Origin: Burkholderia sp. L27(2015) | GTDB lineage: Bacteria > Pseudomonadota > Gammaproteobacteria > Burkholderiales > Burkholderiaceae | DNA: 64,000 bases | Reading direction: 5' to 3' | NCBI RefSeq assembly: GCF_009765705.1 | Contig: NZ_LMUX01000016.1 | Span: 432,837 to 496,836, forward strand | Shown here: piece by piece, positions 58,369 through 64,000 of the stretch | Layout: every line of letters starts with the position of its first letter | Numbering within the stretch: the stretch's first letter is position 1 | Program-made: the position numbers and the translations under genes | Notes under the pieces: generated by a model | The model's input: only the letters and a program-made list of their open reading frames with translations | Database searches by the model: none | Told to the model about the DNA's origin: nothing

Positions 58369-58737
58369 ATGCTTAAGGCTTTCTCAGCGATAGTTCTAGC
58401 CGCGGCTCTTGCCGGCTGTGTCGCCGTCCCCGCTGGGGGATATGGCTACGCGCCATCGGCATACGGTTATGGCCCTTACAACGACACCTACGCCCCTTAT
58501 GGATATGCGCCGGGCTACGGCTACTATGGCGCCCCGGCGGTGGGAATCGGCTTCGGATTTGGCGGCGGCGGATACTATCACCACAACTGGGACGGTCACG
58601 GCGGCCGCGGCGGATGGGGTGGTCGCGGCGGCTGGAACGGCACGCGGGCCGGAGGCGGCGGTCATGCAGGCTGGAATGGCGGCGGTGCGCACGGAGGTGG
58701 CGGCACGGGCGGTGGCGGCGGTCACGGTGGTCGATGA
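58369..58737 (+). CDS. Gly/Tyr/His-rich small lipoprotein
   Basis: A 122-residue lipoprotein: MLKAFSAIVLAAALAGCVAV with lipobox LAGC, then Gly-Tyr-rich repeats (YGYAPSAYGYGPYNDTYAPY) and a long Gly/His/Trp-rich tail (GGGYYHHNWDGHGGRGGWGG). ATG at 58369 is preferred over the adjacent ATG at 58366 because the ribosome binding site is then five bases away. It resembles Burkholderia small GY-rich lipoproteins of unknown role. A leader hairpin hides the ribosome binding site. Confidence 0.7.
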   Translation: MLKAFSAIVLAAALAGCVAVPAGGYGYAPSAYGYGPYNDTYAPYGYAPGYGYYGAPAVGIGFGFGGGGYYHHNWDGHGGRGGWGGRGGWNGTRAGGGGHAGWNGGGAHGGGGTGGGGGHGGR

Positions 58738-59045
58738 AAAAGTCCCCGGCTGAAGTACGCCGGGGAAAATCGCTGCCTTGCACACGAGGGAGTGCAAACC
58801 AAACGGTATGTCATGTGCAGCGGCTTTTCATTACACGAAGATAACCGATCGTTACAAATTCTGGTCGTGAGTTTCGGCCGCGCGTTTCAATCACGAGTTT
58901 CGATCATGTAACGCCCGGTAAAGAAGTCGTGACAAAGCATGCGTCACAAGAAGATAAACTGCCTCGAGATCATCAGGCCAGTGGCTAGCGAGGTAAGCAA
59001 CATCCGCGATGCCAGCCTCCATGAATATTCGAGGAAACCGATTCA
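58738..59045. other. Intergenic region with GC hairpin
   Basis: Stem CCCCGGC/GCCGGGG (58744-58765) lies six bases after the lipoprotein stop. On the minus strand it is followed by a T5 run (the AAAAA before it), so it reads as a terminator in that direction; on the plus strand only short A-rich sequence follows. No minus-strand gene needs it. A short minus frame (start near 59019) is not supported by a ribosome binding site. Confidence 0.4.
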
Positions 59046-59408
59046 GTGCATAGATATCCAGCAATCCAAAGAAACGGCGGACTCGCGCGCAGACTAGTCG
59101 CAAGCATTGCAATCGTCTTGCCGTTGTTTTTGGGCGCGAAGGCTACCTTTGCCCAATCCAGTTCCCCTGTCACGAGCAGCGTGCTATTGCCCAATACGGG
59201 CAACAGCACGATCGACAGCAACTGGCAGTTCATGACGCGCCCTCCGGCGCCGCCGACGCCCGCGAGCGCCCCAGCACAAGCGCAAGGGCAGCATCGAGGT
59301 GGACATCGCTCCCGCATGGGAGGGGCATCTCCGGGCAGCACCGATGACGAGGCAGCTAACCCGCCGCTGCCGCCGTTGCCTGCGCCGCCGAGCCCGCCGC
59401 CACAATAG
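59046..59408 (+). CDS. Hypothetical secreted Pro-rich protein
   Basis: A 120-residue protein with a basic start and a signal peptide (LVASIAIVLPLFLGAKATFA, cleavage near AFA-Q), then Ser/Asn-rich segment (SSPVTSSVLLPNTGNSTIDS) and a Pro/Ala/Gln tail ending PPSPPPQ. Start is GTG at 59046, with GAGGAAA eight bases upstream. No family recognised. It is moderate evidence only, since the tail is low complexity. Confidence 0.45.
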   Translation: MHRYPAIQRNGGLARRLVASIAIVLPLFLGAKATFAQSSSPVTSSVLLPNTGNSTIDSNWQFMTRPPAPPTPASAPAQAQGQHRGGHRSRMGGASPGSTDDEAANPPLPPLPAPPSPPPQ

Positions 59409-59510
59409 TTCGACCACCGAGAAAGCAGCGAGTCTTGACAGTGGGGCGGAGCGCCGCGATTGTCCGCCGCTCAATGCTTGGCCAGGCTCCATCTTCGACT
59501 CAATCCCGGG

Positions 59511-59825
59511 TCATCCGCTGACCACGCGATGTAGCCGGACCGGCCGCGGAGGATGTTGCATTTGTTGGATGCGCAGCAATGCTTCCTGCAACTGCCAGCG
59601 AGCCGAATTTAGCCTGAGGTGCTGCGGGCTACGGGGCGGAAGTTCTTTGAGTACGGCGAGTACAGCAGTTTCGACGCCTGCCAGAAGTTGCTCGATGGTG
59701 TCGGTTTCGTTCATCACTAGCTCCCCAAAGGTTTGCATTCCATCGCGCCTATCGATGCTGATCCGGCCCAGCACATCACCCGTCTCGCGTTGTTCATCTC
59801 GCGTCACTCGTCTTGCATTACTCAT
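59511..59825 (-). CDS. Hypothetical protein, coupled to the upstream small membrane protein
   Basis: A 104-residue protein from ATG at 59825, which overlaps the stop of the upstream gene by eight bases. It contains GDVLGRISIDRRDGMQTFGE and then MNETDTIEQLLAGVETAVLA and LKELPPRSPQHLRLNSARWQ, a helical, cytosolic-looking protein. An internal ATG at 59714 with GGGGAGC upstream would give a 67-residue product; both starts may be used. Function unknown. Confidence 0.6.
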   Translation of the reverse strand: MSNARRVTRDEQRETGDVLGRISIDRRDGMQTFGELVMNETDTIEQLLAGVETAVLAVLKELPPRSPQHLRLNSARWQLQEALLRIQQMQHPPRPVRLHRVVSG

Positions 59826-59967
59826 CCATATCGCGCTGCTCGACATGCCACAAATCGCCCACGTTACGGATACGCACAAAACCGCAGAGCAGCACGCAGA
59901 GCACGAAAACGGCGATTACGAAGGCAATCAACGCAGTGTCGGAGATGGGAATTTGCGTTGCGTTCAT
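59818..59967 (-). CDS. 49-residue single-pass membrane protein
   Basis: MNATQIPISDTALIAFVIAV then FVLCVLLCGFVRIRNVGD, one membrane helix and a short acidic C-terminus (EQRDMDE). The ATG at 59967 has a strong GGAGGTG ribosome binding site. The stop overlaps the start of the next gene by eight bases, so the two are translated together. No family recognised; too short for most annotations. Confidence 0.65.
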   Translation of the reverse strand: MNATQIPISDTALIAFVIAVFVLCVLLCGFVRIRNVGDLWHVEQRDMDE

Positions 59968-60457
59968 GTGACACCTCCGCAGTGGGGAGCGCGGCGTCTC
60001 GACGGTATTGCCGCGATCTAGAGCCGGAATCGCTGCAGGGGTGCGGTCGTGATGGCTGCATGTAGCCTGCGAAGGCATCCCGATCTGGCTCGGTGACTGC
60101 CCCGCGAAGTAGGACTCATGCATCGACCCTACGCTTCACGTGGATTCAATGACGGTGCGGTGGCGCGCACAACGCGAGGGCTTTTGGCGCCTTATGTTGG
60201 ATGCAACCACAGTCGATGTGGCGCTTCATCGACGCGCAACTATTCTTGGCGGACGAGGGCGAATTTCCGGCCGATTCGGAAGGATAATCAGCGCGCAGTG
60301 CACCTCGAGAGGCAATGTGACGCGGTGTGATCCGGGAAAGCCACGGGAGACCGAGGAAAAGGACTACTTAGCAATTCAGAGTGAGCGACCAATTTGCCGA
60401 ACGGCAAATTCGGACAAAATCAAGCGACATGGCACGGGTGTTGCCGACGGCATGATT
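59968..60457. other. Intergenic region with a 20-bp palindrome
   Basis: Holds no supported gene. A plus frame from 60140 to 60463 is open but has no homology-like pattern or ribosome binding site. The main feature is the inverted repeat AATTTGCCG-AA-CGGCAAATT at 60391-60410, downstream of the glycosyltransferase gene. Confidence 0.4.
60391..60410. promoter_or_regulatory. Perfect 9-bp inverted repeat, possible operator
   Basis: AATTTGCCG and CGGCAAATT flank an AA dinucleotide, 48 bases past the glycosyltransferase stop. No T-tract follows in either direction, so it is more operator-like than terminator-like. Confidence 0.4.
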
Positions 60458-61711
60458 TTATGATGTGGCGCCGCGTCGTTGCGGCCGGTTCGGCATCAAA
60501 CTCACAATCGCTTCGCGCACCTGCCTTGGCCGCACAATACCGAGCAATTCGGCCGCCGCATCGATGACTCGATTCGCATCGAGCATGAGCAGGCAATCGC
60601 TCCAACTACCGATATGCGCTTCGCATCCTTCCAGCTTGCAAGGTACGCAAGCGCCGGTACCCTGCAGCAGGTAAACGTGGCCATGCCGACCCGAGCCCAC
60701 GAGGGGCCACGGGCTGGTCGGCGCGGCCCAACCTTTGGGCCAGGGAGCCCAGCGCACCGGGTTCGATGGGCCGAACAGCGCGATCGTCGGTGTGCCGGTT
60801 GCCGCCGCGATGTGGGTAACGCTGGTATCGGGACCGACAAATAGTTGCGCGCGGCGGATCGTTTCCGCGGTTTCGCCTAGCGAGAGCTGCCCTGCCAGAT
60901 TGATCGTGACGCCTCGCGGGCGCGTTTGGGTACGTGCCTGCGCATTCGCATTCTCGTTTGTCCGCGCGTCTGCCGCTGTATTTGCCGCTGCATTTGCCTC
61001 AATACGCTGTGCATAAGCCACTTCGGCTTCAGCCGGCCCGCCCGTCAGAACGACCGCGTAGCCCTGTGCGTGGAGCCAGTCGATCAGCGCGAGCCAGCCC
61101 TCGTCATGCCACATTTTGTAGGTGTACATCGGGTAGGGGTGCAAGACGGCAATCGGTTTGCCCTCGGCTGCCGCCAGACGCCGGTCAAGTCCGACGACGG
61201 CCTGCACCTCGGAACCCATGCCCGGTGCGACGACTTCCGGGCACGGTGCGATGCCCAGCAGCGGCGCGAGCGACAGCGCGCTTTGCACGGTGTGCCAACC
61301 GGCAGGATTGTCGACCGAGAGCCGATTGAACATCAGCCGCTTGAACCAGCTTTTACCGGCTGGCTCGACGATGCCGATGCGCTTGCGTCCGGCGAACCAG
61401 CAATAGAACGCAGCGCGATCCGAAGTCATCGCCGCGCATGCCAGATCGTAACTGCGCCAGATCCTGCGCGCGTCGGCGAAGCGCTCGCGCAAGCGGGCGC
61501 GCTGCGCCACCAGGATTACCCGCCGCACGTCCGGATTGTTTTCCAATACGCCGCCGGTGCCCTGGAACACCAGCATGTCGATTTGCGCATCGGGCCAGCG
61601 GCTTTTCAGCGAACGGACAAACGGCGTGACCAGTAGCACGTCGCCAATGCGGCGAGTGCAGATCACGAGGATTGTACGGGGCGAGCGGGATGAGGGAAAA
61701 AGCGCGGCCAT
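60458..61711 (-). CDS. Glycosyltransferase family 9 (heptosyltransferase-like)
   Basis: A 417-residue GT9 protein from ATG at 61711 (MAALFPSSRSPRTILVICTR). It has RRIGDVLLVTPFVRSLKSRWPDAQIDMLVF at the N-terminus, VLHPYPMYTYKMWHDEGW in the middle and the donor-site block VGPDTSVTHIAAATGTPTIALFGPSNPVRW, as in WaaF/WaaC. It should transfer heptose or another sugar in LPS or glycan assembly. A 25-residue Ala/Asn/Thr linker (ANAAANTAADARTNENANAQ) interrupts the domain. A TTG at 61771 is a possible longer start. Confidence 0.85.
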   Translation of the reverse strand: MAALFPSSRSPRTILVICTRRIGDVLLVTPFVRSLKSRWPDAQIDMLVFQGTGGVLENNPDVRRVILVAQRARLRERFADARRIWRSYDLACAAMTSDRAAFYCWFAGRKRIGIVEPAGKSWFKRLMFNRLSVDNPAGWHTVQSALSLAPLLGIAPCPEVVAPGMGSEVQAVVGLDRRLAAAEGKPIAVLHPYPMYTYKMWHDEGWLALIDWLHAQGYAVVLTGGPAEAEVAYAQRIEANAAANTAADARTNENANAQARTQTRPRGVTINLAGQLSLGETAETIRRAQLFVGPDTSVTHIAAATGTPTIALFGPSNPVRWAPWPKGWAAPTSPWPLVGSGRHGHVYLLQGTGACVPCKLEGCEAHIGSWSDCLLMLDANRVIDAAAELLGIVRPRQVREAIVSLMPNRPQRRGATS

Positions 61712-61881
61712 AGGTTCAGTGCGAGTTTCAGTGGCAAGTGTCGGCGACGTCGCCGATGTTGGGGCAGTCAAGGAATCGTCGTGGCAGCATCATAACCGCG
61801 CGCGGCGCAGCGGCGGGGGTTTTGTCACGACCGGGCAGGGCATCGGAGTATCATTGCGGCCTGTCATTGTGGAGTCAACTC

Positions 61882-62205
61882 ATGTCGTCCGTACCGAATC
61901 GCCCCAATTTTGTTCACCAGGCGTTTGCCGTCGATATCGATGGCCGGGCCGTACCGATAGACGCCGATACCCTGCTGATTCGCCTGGCCAACGGCGAATA
62001 CATCGAAATTCCGCTCGACTCGTTCGATGCCGGCGACCTGCTGGTGTATGGCGGCAGGATGCCCAACGATCACGTGTCCGACGAAGAGATGATGGCCGCC
62101 ACACGCCGCTTGGTGATTTCACCGGGTGCGTCGAATTTGGTTGCCCTAAGCGCCGTCGCGGTTGAGCCTATGTCCGATAGTGGCGGCGAAGATACGCTCG
62201 ATTGA
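61882..62205 (+). CDS. Hypothetical protein
   Basis: A 107-residue cytosolic protein starting MSSVPNRPNFVHQAFAVDID. It contains RLANGEYIEIPLDSFDAGDL and ISPGASNLVALSAVAVEPMS. No domain recognised. ATG at 61882 has GGAG upstream; longer frames upstream are rejected. Divergent from the glycosyltransferase. Confidence 0.6.
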   Translation: MSSVPNRPNFVHQAFAVDIDGRAVPIDADTLLIRLANGEYIEIPLDSFDAGDLLVYGGRMPNDHVSDEEMMAATRRLVISPGASNLVALSAVAVEPMSDSGGEDTLD

Positions 62206-62463
62206 TTTTGATGCCTGCGGCCTGGACGATTTAAGAATAGTATTGATTAGACGTTTAAATAGTTTAGCGACCCAACTAGCGATCTAACTCAGCTTGGTAA
62301 CTTACTGAGGTAGCCGAATTTGACCGCGGACGCCTCGACGGCCAACTCAAGCGGGTAGATCGGCAGGAAGGTTAAACAGAGGAAGCTTTTGCCGCAAGGC
62401 AAGGTTGAGTGGCCGTTGAGGTCGTGTCATTGGCACGGCCACAGAACGCCAGCGGGGAACGAG

Positions 62464-62718
62464 ATGGATCCAGAAGTCAAAAGAGTATTGTCGCAGGCTG
62501 AAGCCTGCGCACGCGCGCCCGGCGTTGCGCCCGGCGAATTTGCGAGTTTATACGCGATGTGCCTGGGCATTATCATGGGCGCCAGTGCGGCCGGCGGCAT
62601 GTCGGAACACGACGCGCAAGAGGCGCGAGCACGGCTGATCACGCTCGACCTCATCTACCAGATGACGCGCCACACCTTGTCCGATCTTTCCCTCAGCGGC
62701 GGCACGCCGGGCCTATAA
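62464..62718 (+). CDS. Hypothetical helical protein
   Basis: An 84-residue protein MDPEVKRVLSQAEACARAPG..., with a central Ala/Gly-rich helix (LYAMCLGIIMGASAAGGMSE) and TLDLIYQMTRHTLSDLSLSG. ATG at 62464 follows GGGGAACG. The frame upstream of it is not used. It may be co-expressed with the ATP-grasp gene 144 bases downstream. No function assigned. Confidence 0.55.
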   Translation: MDPEVKRVLSQAEACARAPGVAPGEFASLYAMCLGIIMGASAAGGMSEHDAQEARARLITLDLIYQMTRHTLSDLSLSGGTPGL

Positions 62719-62862
62719 CCCCGGCAGGGTCCGCTCGCTTGGGGCACTGATAACAGATTGAGCCGTCGATATAGCGGTGCTTTGGCCATCTGTTTCCGCG
62801 TTTATAGGGCCGACTCTGAGATACGCTTGCGATACTAAAATTCGCACGCCCATCTCGCCTTC

Positions 62863-64000
62863 ATGCCCAGCTTGCCCGTTCTCGACACCCAATTCACCTC
62901 CCACGTCAGCGACGCGCCGTTTATCGGCCTGTCCGCTCTCTTGCGCAAAGCCTTTACCGGTGGGGACGTGACCGAGTTCGGCGCGGGCCTGATCGACCGA
63001 TCGGGCCAACAGGGCGACCTGTACGCGCTGCTCGAATTGTCGAATGTGCTGCAAGTGCATTTCCAGCGCGAAGCCGGCTTGGCGGTGCAAGCCGAGGCGC
63101 TCAAGGCTCAGCGGCTTTACCGGATTGCCCAAGCGCAACACGCGGATGCACTGCGCCTGCTCGTGTTCAAGGGGGCCGGTGACTTGATGAGCAACACGCC
63201 TTTCGAGTGTCTGCTCGACGACTACGACTTGACCATCGACGTGCTCTACGTCGAGCCCGGCATGCCGTTGCCCGCAGTGCTGCCCGATCACGATGTGCTC
63301 TTAATTGCCGTGGGTGAGTCGGATGCGAATCGGATCTTGCTGACCGAGTTGGCCGAGGTGCTCGCGCAATGGCCGCGCCCGGTATTGAATCAGCCGGCCA
63401 GGATCGCGCGTTTGTCGCGCAACATAGCCTGCGCGACGCTCGGCGGCGCGCCGGGCGTGACCATGCCCGATACCGCCCGCATCAGTCGGACCGCGCTCGA
63501 GCAGCTTGCCGCCGGCGCGTTGCTGCCTGCCGAATTGCTGGCCGGCAGCGCGTTCCCGTTGATCGTCAGGCCGGTCGGCTCGCATGCCGGCAGCGGCTTG
63601 GTCAGAATCGCGCAAGCCGGAGAGTTGCTGTCTTACTTGCAGGAACGCGGTGAGGCCGAATTCTTTATCGCCCCCTTCATCGACTATGCAAGCGCCGATG
63701 GCCTGTTTCGTAAATTCAGGCTGGTGCTCATCGATGGTCAAGCGCACGTTTGCCACATGGGAATTTCCCAACATTGGATGGTGCATTACCCCTATGAGGA
63801 AATGATTGCCCATGCGTCGCGCCGTGCCGAGGAGGCGGCGTTGATGGCGACCTTCGAAGACGATTTTGCAAAGCGCCACGCCGGCGCGCTAGCGGCGATA
63901 CAAGGCGGTATCGGACTCGACTACTGGGGCCTCGATTGCGCCGAGACGCCGGATGGGCAACTGCTGATTTTTGAAGTGGCGAGCGCGATGGTGATTCATG
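62863..64000 (+). CDS. ATP-grasp domain protein, truncated by window end
   Basis: Frame open from ATG at 62863 to the window edge (379 codons). The first 130 residues are helical with a possible TPR-like part (ALLELSNVLQVHFQREAGLA) and an early LVFKGAGDLMSNTPFEC. From about residue 180 it looks like an ATP-grasp ligase: AFPLIVRPVGSHAGSGLVRI (ATP-binding), FIAPFIDYASADGLFRKFRL, and GLDYWGLDCAETPDGQLLIF plus EVAS at the edge, like RimK-type enzymes. The acceptor is unknown. A ribosome binding site is not clear. Confidence 0.7.
   Translation, partial: MPSLPVLDTQFTSHVSDAPFIGLSALLRKAFTGGDVTEFGAGLIDRSGQQGDLYALLELSNVLQVHFQREAGLAVQAEALKAQRLYRIAQAQHADALRLLVFKGAGDLMSNTPFECLLDDYDLTIDVLYVEPGMPLPAVLPDHDVLLIAVGESDANRILLTELAEVLAQWPRPVLNQPARIARLSRNIACATLGGAPGVTMPDTARISRTALEQLAAGALLPAELLAGSAFPLIVRPVGSHAGSGLVRIAQAGELLSYLQERGEAEFFIAPFIDYASADGLFRKFRLVLIDGQAHVCHMGISQHWMVHYPYEEMIAHASRRAEEAALMATFEDDFAKRHAGALAAIQGGIGLDYWGLDCAETPDGQLLIFEVASAMVIH

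Noticed and set aside
58891-59019. 43-codon minus frame starting MEAGIADVAYLASHWPDD
   Set aside because: Looks protein-like but has no ribosome binding site and overlaps a secreted-protein start on the other strand; left as an uncertain possibility.
60140-60463. Plus-strand frame of 107 codons
   Set aside because: Start is a GTG without ribosome binding site, no recognisable motif, and it overlaps the glycosyltransferase 3' end.

Overview
The window looks like a chromosome segment of a GC-rich betaproteobacterium of the Burkholderiaceae (Burkholderia, Paraburkholderia, Robbsia or Mycetohabitans-like). This rests on gene content and protein style: a complete Flp/Tad pilus locus, MdtABC, RecBCD, a DecR-type regulator beside a cysteine dioxygenase, LldP, ThiC with a TPP riboswitch, entericidin, and OplaH with a solitary Liv-type binding protein. 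I could not run a search, so the genus is not fixed.

Layout. 1-483 (+): the end of an FMN-dependent alpha-hydroxy-acid dehydrogenase, then a DUF2288 protein. 505-12521 (-): the tad pilus operon, transcribed from flp leftward through cpaA, cpaB, secretin, cpaD-like, tadZ, tadA, tadB, tadC, tadD, two tadE-like genes and tadG. 12938-13489 (+): secreted peroxiredoxin. 13570-21645 (-): mdtA-mdtB-mdtC, with two small ORFs fitted exactly into the two spacers. 22062-23299: cysteine dioxygenase-like gene divergent from a DecR-like regulator. 23716-26100 (-): FUSC-family membrane protein. 26503-36231 (+): recC-recB-recD, with hexanucleotide and 24-nt repeats. 36290-43593 (-): arfB, a MASE4-GGDEF diguanylate cyclase, a DMT exporter, lactate permease and thiC. 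43993-44127 (-): entericidin. 44420-50526 (-): a LacI-regulated ABC uptake operon ending in a metallophosphoesterase. 50711-51072 (+): tRNA-Leu(UAA) interrupted by a 277-nt group I intron. 51228-53076: a small accessory patch (orphan BrnA with a BrnT remnant, small lipoprotein, SHOCT protein). 53264-58200 (+): Liv-type binding protein and 5-oxoprolinase. 58369-64000: small secreted or hypothetical genes, a GT9 glycosyltransferase, and an ATP-grasp protein cut by the window end.

The most notable signals are: (1) the Azoarcus-like (IC3-type) group I intron in the tRNA-Leu anticodon loop; (2) the two unannotated 44- and 31-codon ORFs coupled by ATGA or TAAATG junctions inside mdtABC; (3) two small Gly/Tyr-rich lipoprotein genes whose ribosome binding sites lie in near-identical hairpins, suggesting a shared translational switch; (4) a run of tandem repeats with periods divisible by three (6, 9, 12, 24 nt) in and beside recBCD, mdtABC and lldP, including a 10-copy hexamer that is the whole spacer between recD and arfB; (5) the LacI-ABC-phosphodiesterase operon with a perfect operator palindrome.
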